Shown here: positions 18,056 through 26,242 of the stretch, piece after piece | Layout: every line of letters starts with the position of its first letter | Numbering within the stretch: the stretch's first letter is position 1 | NCBI GenBank assembly: GCA_963712595.1 | Contig: CAVQIM010000001.1 | Location: 248,001-312,000 of the forward strand | Source: VRUE01 sp963712595 | GTDB taxonomy: Bacteria > Actinomycetota > Thermoleophilia > Solirubrobacterales > 70-9 | Length of the DNA: 64,000 nt | Direction: 5' to 3' | The notes under the pieces: model-generated | Told to the model about the DNA's origin: nothing | The model's input: the letters and a program-made list of their open reading frames with translations, nothing else | Database searches by the model: none | Position numbers and translations under genes: made by a program

Positions 18056-18739
18056 TCAGCAGATTCCCCATGGATTTGAGCTTTCCAGTTCGACCCACAC
18101 GGTTCCCTGGAGCTTCGCTTCGTTAATACCGAACTTCAGGTTATTCGGGAATAACGCTAAATCTGATACTGAAACTAATTGTTTTGTTACGGAAGCCGCA
18201 CCAAGCTGCATTACAAAGTTGCCGGTCACTAAAGTTCCATTCGGAATGTTGACACATTCCTCACTCCAAATTTTGGAGTGCGCTGTTACTTTAATGTACT
18301 TAGCACCATTGTGTGTGATGATTTCGAATAAGGCGGTCGCCAAAATGTTTCCGGCATTGGTTAACGCATTTCTATCTACCTGTGTCTCGAAAAGTAGACA
18401 TTTTGACTGTAGCGTTAAGGTTCCACCGCTTGTGGTGTAGCCTTTGCACCCTTCATATAAGAGCCCAACGTGGGCGATATTTGGTTCTGATGCCTCTGCG
18501 GAACCTAAAATTACTCCCGGGTTGACTTTGAATGCGGTGCAATCGATTTTTGAATTGAGAGCCGGGACTTCGAGAATGCCTAAGGTGTCGATTTCTCCTT
18601 TGGCATTTTTTAACCCCGTAATCGTCGCTCCGTTCTCTAACCAGGCCCCTTGAACGACAGACACACTGAATGCCATCAGGCTCAGTGCCGCCATAACGCT
18701 CAAGCCAAGGACCTTGAGTCCGTGCTTTCTAAAACTCAT
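18056..18739 (-). CDS. Secreted protein, family A copy 2
   Basis: 227-residue exported paralog of 4702-5385, same length and orientation. ATG at 18739 with AAAGGA upstream. The signal core LSVMAALSLMAFSVSVVQGA is followed by a mature region with five cysteines (KIDCTAF, YEGCKGY, SKCLLF, EECVNI, WGIC). Long stretches of DNA are identical to copy 1, and it is equally AT-rich. Together the two copies bracket the 13-kb block of exported proteins. Confidence 0.8.
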   Translation of the reverse strand: MSFRKHGLKVLGLSVMAALSLMAFSVSVVQGAWLENGATITGLKNAKGEIDTLGILEVPALNSKIDCTAFKVNPGVILGSAEASEPNIAHVGLLYEGCKGYTTSGGTLTLQSKCLLFETQVDRNALTNAGNILATALFEIITHNGAKYIKVTAHSKIWSEECVNIPNGTLVTGNFVMQLGAASVTKQLVSVSDLALFPNNLKFGINEAKLQGTVWVELESSNPWGIC

Positions 18740-18977
18740 GCTTTGCGATTCCTTTCGCATTGGTTACGGTTCTCATGACGCGAGCAGGGGGTCTGTCCCC
18801 CGCACGGTAGGAGCGTCGCATTGGGTTCGCATACGGTCAATAACTCGTGGGCCCCGGTCCTCTAGTTGGGTCAAATCTGAGCTTGATATCCCGTTGCACT
18901 GGGAAATGGCGTTGGGATGGAAAACTCGGTGACGGAAAACCGGGCCTCGAAAAGTTCTGGTTACGGACACCTTCTGT

Positions 18978-20330
18978 CTACGCTTTCTGCTCACGGCGGA
19001 TCGCGGCCACTGCAGCGGAGGAGCCGATCGACGGCACCAGCGCCATGTAGGAGAGGGTTGCGGACAGCTGGGGGCGCTGGGCCCAGTCCTTGGCTATGTG
19101 GTTGTGGAAGAGGGCCCAGACCGCGCCGGAGGTTGCCTCTCCGGCCAGCTGGTTGGGACGTCGCCTGGCCGGCACGCTTTCACCTATCTGCTCGGCGACG
19201 GCGGCGATCAGGCGGCTGCGACACTGTGCAACCCTTGGACTCCACTGAAAGTCTTCGCTAAGACACACACTGGCGAGAAAGTGGTCCTCCGCGATTCCAT
19301 CACAGAGACTGGCGATCGTTCTGTAGATGCCCCCGGACCAAGTTCGACTTGCCACCTGCGCGAGGGCGGCTCTCGAAAGCAACTCCGCCGCCCTTAGCTC
19401 TAGGGCGGTAATGAAACAGTCTTCGACGTCTCGGAAGTGTGCATCAAATGTTCTGCGGGAAACGCCGGCCGCGGCGCGTATGCGAGGGACCGTCAGGCTG
19501 CCGTAGCCATCGCTGACGGTTAGCTTGGCGATCGCCGCGAGAACGAGAGCGCGGTCACCTGAGGCCGGCCACCCTCCCCCGTTTCCCAAGACCGTGGGGA
19601 CCTCCTGCGATCGCGTCGTGCCTTTTTCCGAGACGGCTCGAATGTCGAGTTCGGCCAGGGCGCTGGCAGGCTCGCCTGGGTAGCAAAGCGCCCAATCGAC
19701 CAGTTGGTCCTCGAGCTTCGACAGCTGCGCTGCTCGACCCGCGACCAGCCGCGTGCGCGCTACGTGAGCTACGCCGGCCACCATTCCCTCGATCACCAGT
19801 GACGGCACCACGACCCCACCCGGCGCACGGGCCAGGCCCTCCGCGAGCATTGCCTCGAAGGTGAGCTCGTGTCGCCTCACCTGCTCGAGCGCCGCCGGCC
19901 CCGCAGTGCATGTCTCGACGAGGGCGAAACGTCCGGCTTTCGGCGAGCCCTTCAGTTCTCGAGCGAACGCGCCGAGAACCAGGCGCGCCCGTTCCTCCCA
20001 ACTGCCCTCACCGAACTGCTCGGCGATGATCCGCCTCGTCGCGCGTCGCGCCACCAGCTCGTACGTCTGCAGAACGCAATCCTGCTTGCTGTCGAAGTGC
20101 TCGTAGAAGGCACGCGTCGATACGCCCGCCAGGCGGGAGATGTCTCGAACCTTTGCGCCTCCGTAGCCCTGCTTGGCGACGATCTCTATGGTCGCCCTGC
20201 GAAGTCTCGCGGTCTGACTTGCGGCGACCTCCGCGGCCGGCATTCCGGGGCCGGGGCTCAGCTTGTCCATTCGCGCCCCGGCGACGGGAGCACCTACTCG
20301 CGCTCGCGATGCCTCACCCGTGGCGGTCAC
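18978..20330 (-). CDS. TetR-family regulator with two tandem TetR units
   Basis: 450-residue protein containing two complete TetR-like units. Unit 1 (about residues 35-215) has the HTH VRDISRLAGVSTRAFYEHFD; unit 2 (about 255-445) has VPRIRAAAGVSRRTFDAHFR. Each is followed by a helical ligand/dimerisation region. Ordinary TetR proteins are about 200 aa and dimerise, so this chain may act as a covalent pseudo-dimer. The start is GTG at 20330; later starts remain possible because the first 30 residues look disordered. An inverted repeat overlapping its probable promoter (20391-20427) suggests autoregulation. Confidence 0.85.
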   Translation of the reverse strand: MTATGEASRARVGAPVAGARMDKLSPGPGMPAAEVAASQTARLRRATIEIVAKQGYGGAKVRDISRLAGVSTRAFYEHFDSKQDCVLQTYELVARRATRRIIAEQFGEGSWEERARLVLGAFARELKGSPKAGRFALVETCTAGPAALEQVRRHELTFEAMLAEGLARAPGGVVVPSLVIEGMVAGVAHVARTRLVAGRAAQLSKLEDQLVDWALCYPGEPASALAELDIRAVSEKGTTRSQEVPTVLGNGGGWPASGDRALVLAAIAKLTVSDGYGSLTVPRIRAAAGVSRRTFDAHFRDVEDCFITALELRAAELLSRAALAQVASRTWSGGIYRTIASLCDGIAEDHFLASVCLSEDFQWSPRVAQCRSRLIAAVAEQIGESVPARRRPNQLAGEATSGAVWALFHNHIAKDWAQRPQLSATLSYMALVPSIGSSAAVAAIRREQKA

Positions 20331-20390
20331 CGGCGCACCTCACTCCAACCCGAACCCGCAAGACCGGTCTCCCCCCGTGATCGAACCGTT

Positions 20391-20427
20391 CTGTCTTTTG
20401 AAGATATCTTAGAAGTACCTAAGACAG
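20391..20427. promoter_or_regulatory. Candidate operator/promoter of the double-TetR gene
   Basis: The inner inverted repeat CTTAG-N6-CTAAG (20408-20423) lies within an outer pair CTGTCTT / AAGACAG (20391-20397 and 20421-20427). On the minus strand the inner repeat contains TAAGAT, a plausible -10 element, about 80 nt upstream of the GTG start. The nested symmetry would suit a regulator with two DNA-binding units. Confidence 0.5.
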
Positions 20428-20528
20428 ACTAAGTCGTACCACATTGGGGCGGGTCTTTCAAGCAAATCGAGCAATCGGAGTGACCCGAGCCAGTGCCAGG
20501 CGGCCGAGCTCAGTGGCGGAGAGAGCGC

Positions 20529-21089
<561 letters not shown>

Positions 21090-21134
21090 GGCGGCGAATC
21101 CTAGAGAAGCATCGTCACGGGGCGGCTCTACGGC

Positions 21135-21626
21135 TCAGGTGAAGCGAGAGGGCGTGACCCTGCAGTAGTGGAATTCGAAGACGAAGCCGACGTTGTTGGC
21201 GGCGTTGCCGCTCCGTTCGAGGCGGATCGTTTCGTGGGTCGCCTTGATCTTGTCGCCTTCCAACAGCGCCTTGCCAACCTGGCGCAGGTTCGTCTTGATG
21301 ATCTTGAGAACGCCAAACCACTTGACCAGGCGTGCGTCGTCAGCGGGCGGGCGCGGCACCGCGGAGATTTCCCCCAGCGTGGAGCCGAACGCCTCGGAGG
21401 CGCGAATGAACTGATTTCCAGCGGTGGTCAGCTTGCCCGCCCTGACCTTGTCTCGGACGTTCTTGAGGATCCGTTTGTTGGCGACACTGTTCGCCTGGCA
21501 GATCGGCTCGACCTTGGCGACGTATTCGTCGCGGCTTGGAGCCGTTTCGTCCGCCCCGGCAGTGGGGATTCCACCCAGTGCCGCGACCGCCACGAGGGCG
21601 ACTGTCAACTGAAGAACTCTTCTCAT
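21135..21626 (-). CDS. Exported hypothetical protein
   Basis: 163-residue protein. The signal peptide MRRVLQLTVALVAVAALGGI is cleaved near TAGADE. The mature helical domain begins YVAKVEPICQANSVANKRIL and has a second cysteine near the C-terminus (HYCRVTP). Similar small helical exported proteins with an early EPICQ/DAICAE motif recur in Thermoleophilia; another occurs in this window at 62182-62889. Function unknown. The start overlaps the SDR stop by 4 bp, so the two are probably cotranslated. Confidence 0.75.
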   Translation of the reverse strand: MRRVLQLTVALVAVAALGGIPTAGADETAPSRDEYVAKVEPICQANSVANKRILKNVRDKVRAGKLTTAGNQFIRASEAFGSTLGEISAVPRPPADDARLVKWFGVLKIIKTNLRQVGKALLEGDKIKATHETIRLERSGNAANNVGFVFEFHYCRVTPSRFT

Positions 21627-22465
21627 TCCTGATCGGAGAGCTTAGGCGAGCCCGGGGCGGCCTCGTTTGAATCTCCCATTGTGCTCGTGGTAAGGCTCGA
21701 GGCGGCACCGCCGGAGAGCACACGGCGGACGAGGCGCGGCGCGAGGATGCGCGCCGCCGCCGCGAGAGCGTAGGGCCGCGGCACGTAGCGCTCCGCCTTG
21801 CCGCCAAGGCCCGCCTCGACGATCGCCTCGGCGACGCGCTCGGGCTTGGAGACGATCCAGCGGGTGAGCGCCCGTTCGCGCAGCTCGGTCGCGGGGAAGC
21901 CCTCGGTCGCGATGAACCCCGGCAGGACCGTGCCGACGTGGACCCCGTGCGGCCGCTCCTCCGCGTAGAGCGCGTCGCTCCAGCCGATCAGCGCGAACTT
22001 GCTCGCCGAGTAGGCGCCGGTGCGAGCGCGCGCCACCCGCCCTGCCGTGCTGGCGACGTTGACGATCGCGCTGGGCGCCGACGCACGAAGGTTCGGCAGC
22101 AACGCCTCGGTGAGACGGAGCACGGCATCGAAGTTCAGCTCCATATGACGGTGGACGTTGGCGTAGCCGCTCTCGCCGAAGCTGCCCCGCCAGGAGGCGC
22201 CCGCGTTGTTGACCAGCAGCGTCAGCCGACCGCCTCTCCCGGCAACGTGAACCCGGACCTTTTCCGGTGCATCGCCAGCGGTCAGGTCGACGGCGACGTA
22301 GCTCGCCTCGCAGGGAAGCGACTCGGCCAGCTCCCGCAGCCGCTCCTCGCGGCGCGCCACCAGGATCAGCTCGGCACCGGGCTCTCGTGCGAGGCGCCTC
22401 GCGGTCGCCTCGCCGATTCCACTCGAGGCGCCCGTCACCAGCGCCGTGAGGCCATCCGTGCTCAC
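21623..22465 (-). CDS. Short-chain dehydrogenase/reductase
   Basis: 280-residue classical SDR. NAD(P)-binding Rossmann motif TGASSGIGEATARRLA lies near the N-terminus, followed by LLVNNAGAS, the catalytic serine in VNVASTAG, and the catalytic YSASK. The GTG at 22465 was chosen because the Rossmann fold starts a few residues later and upstream sequence is not SDR-like. The substrate is unknown. It is followed by an exported hypothetical overlapping by 4 bp, and it diverges from the plus-strand M42 peptidase. Confidence 0.9.
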   Translation of the reverse strand: MSTDGLTALVTGASSGIGEATARRLAREPGAELILVARREERLRELAESLPCEASYVAVDLTAGDAPEKVRVHVAGRGGRLTLLVNNAGASWRGSFGESGYANVHRHMELNFDAVLRLTEALLPNLRASAPSAIVNVASTAGRVARARTGAYSASKFALIGWSDALYAEERPHGVHVGTVLPGFIATEGFPATELRERALTRWIVSKPERVAEAIVEAGLGGKAERYVPRPYALAAAARILAPRLVRRVLSGGAASSLTTSTMGDSNEAAPGSPKLSDQE

Positions 22466-22529
22466 CAATCGAAGGCTATTCGAATCCCCACCACGCGGAC
22501 GCTCGTTCGAGTGACATACTGCCGCCCTC

Positions 22530-23579
22530 GTGAGCAAAACGCCTGGACTACTCGACAAACTCCTCCGAGTCCCTGCACCCTCCGGGTACGAGGCACCAGC
22601 GGCGAAGGTCTGGCGAGAAGAGGCCGCTTTCGCCTCCGTCTTCGCCGATGGAATCGGCTCCTCCATCGCCCGCATCGGCGACGCCTCGCCAGTGCTCGCG
22701 GTCGTCGGCCACATCGACGAGATAGGCCTGGTGATTCGGCACATCGACGAGAAGGGGTACCTCTGGTTCGCCCCGATCGGCGGCTGGGACCCACAGATCC
22801 TGGTCGGCCAGCGGGTCGAGGTCCAGGGCCCCGGCGGACCTGTGCTCGGGGTCGTCGGCCGCAAGCCGATGCACCTCCTCGACGGCGAGACGATGAAGAA
22901 GGCGGTCGAGCTGAAGGGCCTGCACATAGACGTCGGCGCCGCCGACCGCGACGAGGCCGCTGCGCTGGTCCGCGTCGGCGACCCAGCCGTGATCGCGTCC
23001 GACCCGCTGCGCCTCGCCGGCGGCCGCGCGATCTCACGCTCGATGGACAACCGGCTCGGCGCCTACGTCGCCCTCGAGGCGCTGCGGCGCTGCCACGAGC
23101 GCGGCTCGCTGAAGGGGAGCTTCGCCGCGATCGCCGCGGTGCAGGAGGAGATCGGGCTCTTCGGCGCCCGCACCTCCACCTTCTCCGTCCAGCCCGACCT
23201 GGCCCTGGTGGTCGACGTCACCCACGCCACCGACGCGCCCGGAATCGACGAGAAGGAGCTGGGCAGTCACGCGCTCGGCTCCGGCCCGGTGATCTACCGC
23301 GGCGCGACCCTCTCCCCCAAGCTCTTCGAGCTGCTGGTCGAGGTTGCCGAGCAAGCCGGGATCGAGCACACGCTCGGCGCCACCGGCAACCACACCGGCA
23401 CCGACGCCGACGCGGTCCAGTTCACCCGCGCCGGAGTCCCTACCGGCCTGGTCGCGATCCCCCTGCGCTATATGCACTCGCCGGTCGAGATGGTCGACCT
23501 CGCCGACGTCGAGGCCACCGTCGAGCTGATCGTTGCCTTCGCCGAGCGGCTCGACGGCGACGTGGACCTGAGCCGCTAG
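22530..23579 (+). CDS. M42-family metallo-aminopeptidase
   Basis: 349-residue dinuclear metal peptidase of the FrvX/glutamyl aminopeptidase family, soluble, starting at GTG (VSKTPGLLDKLLRVPAPSGY). Metal ligands are visible in order: His in VVGHIDEIGLV, Asp in ISRSMDNRLGAY, Glu-Glu in AAVQEEIGLFGA, Asp in VVDVTHATDAP, and the C-terminal His in LRYMHSPVEM. It probably trims amino acids from peptides as a large oligomer (family knowledge). It is the only plus-strand gene between efp and alaS. Confidence 0.93.
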   Translation: MSKTPGLLDKLLRVPAPSGYEAPAAKVWREEAAFASVFADGIGSSIARIGDASPVLAVVGHIDEIGLVIRHIDEKGYLWFAPIGGWDPQILVGQRVEVQGPGGPVLGVVGRKPMHLLDGETMKKAVELKGLHIDVGAADRDEAAALVRVGDPAVIASDPLRLAGGRAISRSMDNRLGAYVALEALRRCHERGSLKGSFAAIAAVQEEIGLFGARTSTFSVQPDLALVVDVTHATDAPGIDEKELGSHALGSGPVIYRGATLSPKLFELLVEVAEQAGIEHTLGATGNHTGTDADAVQFTRAGVPTGLVAIPLRYMHSPVEMVDLADVEATVELIVAFAERLDGDVDLSR

Positions 23580-23585
23580 TCGGAC

Positions 23586-24680
23586 TCAGATCGCGACCGA
23601 GACGGTGTCGCGACCGCTGGCCTTGGCCATGTAGAGCGCGGCGTCGGCGCGAGCGACGAGGTCGTCGGTGTCGACCCGCTCGGGCTTGGAGACGGCGGCG
23701 CCGATGCTGATCGTCACCCCCACCCCTACCGGGCGCCGTTTGCGCACCTCCAGCCGCAGGCGCTCGGCGATCCCAACCGCGTCCTCCCTGCTCGCGCCCG
23801 GCAGGACGACGAGGATCTCCTCGCCGCCGATCCTGTAGATCGAGTCGCCGGCCCGCAGCGCGCCGCGCATCGTGTAGGCGACGTCCTGCAGGACGGCGTC
23901 GCCGGCGGCGTGCCCGTGCTCGTCGTTGACCCGCTTGAAGTGGTCGAGGTCGCAGAGCAGCAGGGCGTGCGAGCTCCCCTCCGGCGCGCTGCTCGGCTGG
24001 CCGTCGAGCTCGGCCAGGCGCTGCTCGAGGGCGTTGCGGTTGAAGAGGCCGGTGAGCGGGTCGAGCGTGGAGCGGCGACGGTGGGCGCGGTCTGACTCCA
24101 CCAGGGCACCGGAGAGGATCACGGTGCTGAGGATGAGGGCGCCGGTGGCGACCAGCGCCTGGCTATGGGCTTCGGCGGCGGCCGGATCGACGGCGACGGT
24201 GCTGACCAGGAAGACGGAGAGGATGTAGGCGGTCCCCACCGCCATCCCCCACGGGTCGAAGCGGGCCCCGAGCGTTACGGCCGGCAGCGCAAACCACATC
24301 AGCGCCGGGCTGGTGGGGCCGCCCGTCGCGATCACGGCGCCGGCGAGCAGCAGCGGCAGCATCCCCCAGGCGCCCGCCACCCAGAGCCACGGCCGCGGGC
24401 TGGTCTGCATGAACCGATCGGCGACGATGAAACCGCAGAAGCCGACAGCGAGCGGAGCTAGCCAGAGCCAGCCGACCTCGGGGCCGGCGGAGGCGAGGGC
24501 CAGGGCAAGGATCGCGAAGCAGGCAGCACGGTAGCGCCGCACGCGCCGCTCCATGTCGAGCAGGCGGTCGCGCCGCGCTTCCTCGCGAATGTTCGCCAGC
24601 GACTCTGCCGACTGCGAGCGTTGCTCGTGACCAGGAGCGGCATTCCGGGGTCTGCTTGCGGTCGTTGCCACAACCGTCAC
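23586..24680 (-). CDS. Membrane diguanylate cyclase (GGDEF)
   Basis: 364-residue protein. About five or six membrane segments span residues 50-205 (such as ACFAILALALASA, WGMLPLLLAGAVIA, ALILSTVILSGALV), followed by a GGDEF domain. Motifs: DPLTGLFNRNALEQRL, CDLDHFKRVNDEHGH, and active site RIGGEEI. The product-inhibition I-site RAGD sits exactly five residues before GGEEI, so c-di-GMP feedback is expected. The intact motif argues for activity: two GTP to c-di-GMP. The membrane domain is presumably a sensor of unknown input. It overlaps no neighbour and faces the M42 gene convergently. Confidence 0.93.
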   Translation of the reverse strand: MTVVATTASRPRNAAPGHEQRSQSAESLANIREEARRDRLLDMERRVRRYRAACFAILALALASAGPEVGWLWLAPLAVGFCGFIVADRFMQTSPRPWLWVAGAWGMLPLLLAGAVIATGGPTSPALMWFALPAVTLGARFDPWGMAVGTAYILSVFLVSTVAVDPAAAEAHSQALVATGALILSTVILSGALVESDRAHRRRSTLDPLTGLFNRNALEQRLAELDGQPSSAPEGSSHALLLCDLDHFKRVNDEHGHAAGDAVLQDVAYTMRGALRAGDSIYRIGGEEILVVLPGASREDAVGIAERLRLEVRKRRPVGVGVTISIGAAVSKPERVDTDDLVARADAALYMAKASGRDTVSVAI

Positions 24681-24728
24681 ATCGGCACCGCGGCGCCGGA
24701 GACTTAGCCCTGCAGTGCCGCTGCCGGG

Positions 24729-25787
24729 CTACTCGACCAGCTGCAGGTCCTTGGGCAGGCCGCTGAGATTGCGGTAGCCATCCTCGCCGACCACGACCAG
24801 GTCCTCGATCCGCACCCCCAGCTCACCGGGCAGATAGACGCCCGGCTCGACCGTGATCACCTCACCCGCCGCAAGCACGTCCTCGGAGCGCTTGGAGACG
24901 TGCGGCTCCTCGTGCACCTCGAGCCCGACGCCGTGCCCCAGCCCATGACCGAAGCGCTCGCCGTGCCCTGCCGCATCGATCAGGCCGCGGGCGACGCCGT
25001 CGACCTCCTCCGCCCTGGCGCCGGCGGCGATCGCCCCGAGTGCCGCCGCCTGCGCCTCGCGCACGACCTCGTAGACCTCGCGGGCTCGCTCGCCCGGCTC
25101 GCCCGTGGCGAAGGTGCGGGTGCCGTCGGAGCAGTAGCCGTCGAGCTTCGCGCCCATGTCGAAGACGACCAGCTCGCCCCGGCCGATCTCGCGCTCCCCC
25201 GGCTCGGCATGTGGCAGGGCGCCACCGGGACCGGCGGCGACGATCGCCGGAAACGACGGCTCGGCTCCCAGCTCACGAATACGCGCTTCGGCAGCCCCCG
25301 CCACGTCGAGCTCGCTGCGGCCGACGAGACCCCGCGCCAGCGTCCAGCGCCAAACGTCGTCGGCGAGCTCCGCGGCGGCGGCGATCTTCGCCAGCTCGCC
25401 GTCGTCCTTGACTCGGCGCAGCTTCTCAACCGCTCCCCCCGCCGCCTCCAGCATCACGCCCTCGGGCAGTTTCTTCCCCAGTTTCTCCCGGGTGCGAACC
25501 GCCATCTTGTGGTCTTCGAACCCCGCCCTGCCGCTCAACCTGGCCGCTATCTCCCCCAGCCAATCGTCCTTCGCGGTCACCACCTCCCAGCCGTCGACCT
25601 CGGCTTCGGCGCGCTCGGTGTAGCGGAAGTCGGTGAGGAAGACCCGCACGCCCTCAGCGCAGACACAGGCTCCGTTGGTGCCGCCGAACCCGGTCAAGTA
25701 GCGGACGTTGACCATGTCGGTGACGAGGAAGCAGTCGAGCCCTCGCTCGCCCAGCCCAGCGGCGAGACGATCGCCGCGCGCCGCCAT
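24729..25787 (-). CDS. pepP: Xaa-Pro aminopeptidase family (M24)
   Basis: 352-residue M24 peptidase: an N-terminal creatinase-like domain (CFLVTDMVNVRYLTGFGG) and a C-terminal pita-bread catalytic domain. Metal ligands: Asp-Asp in VVFDMGAKLDGYCSDGTRTF, His in GHGLGHGVG, Glu in ITVEPGVYLPG, and Glu in RIEDLVVV. ATG at 25787 overlaps the aroQ stop by one base (TGATG). pepP-efp adjacency is a common actinobacterial arrangement; here efp lies 3.6 kb further on. Confidence 0.95.
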   Translation of the reverse strand: MAARGDRLAAGLGERGLDCFLVTDMVNVRYLTGFGGTNGACVCAEGVRVFLTDFRYTERAEAEVDGWEVVTAKDDWLGEIAARLSGRAGFEDHKMAVRTREKLGKKLPEGVMLEAAGGAVEKLRRVKDDGELAKIAAAAELADDVWRWTLARGLVGRSELDVAGAAEARIRELGAEPSFPAIVAAGPGGALPHAEPGEREIGRGELVVFDMGAKLDGYCSDGTRTFATGEPGERAREVYEVVREAQAAALGAIAAGARAEEVDGVARGLIDAAGHGERFGHGLGHGVGLEVHEEPHVSKRSEDVLAAGEVITVEPGVYLPGELGVRIEDLVVVGEDGYRNLSGLPKDLQLVE

Positions 25788-26242
25788 CAGGAGACCGTGC
25801 CGAGCTCGCGGGCGAGCAGCTCGAGCGCCTCGCGATACCCGTCGGGGCCCTTGCCCGAGATCTTCTGCAGCACGAGACCGTCGAAGACCGAGAGCTTGCG
25901 CCACTCGTCGCGCGCCTCGACGTCGGAGAGGTGAACCTCGACGGCCGGCACCCCGGCCACGGCCAGCGCATCTGCGATCGCCCGGCTGTAGTGGGTCCAG
26001 GCGCCGGCGTTGATCAGCGCCGCATCGGCCAGCTCCGGCACCCGGTGCAGGTATTCGCAGTACTCGCCCTCGGAGTTGGTCTGAAAGAAGATCGCTTCCA
26101 GGCCCAGGTCGCGCGCCCAGCCACCGATCTTGCGCTCGAGCTCGGCGAGGGAAAGGCCGCCGTAGACCTCTGGGTCGCGGCGCTCGAGGATGTCGAAGTT
26201 GACTCCGTGCAGAACGGCAACGCGGTTGTGGGCAGTGGTCAT
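25787..26242 (-). CDS. aroQ: 3-dehydroquinate dehydratase, type II
   Basis: 151-residue type II dehydroquinase, converting 3-dehydroquinate to 3-dehydroshikimate as a dodecamer. The flexible-loop Arg and catalytic Tyr appear in LERRDPEVYGG, the NSEGEYCEYLH and INAGAWTHYS motifs are present, and the active-site His is in VEVHLSDVEARDEWR. The usual ANxN start is HGVNFDILERR here, a modest variation. The start overlaps the aroKB stop by 4 bp. It is part of the shikimate operon. Confidence 0.95.
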   Translation of the reverse strand: MTTAHNRVAVLHGVNFDILERRDPEVYGGLSLAELERKIGGWARDLGLEAIFFQTNSEGEYCEYLHRVPELADAALINAGAWTHYSRAIADALAVAGVPAVEVHLSDVEARDEWRKLSVFDGLVLQKISGKGPDGYREALELLARELGTVS

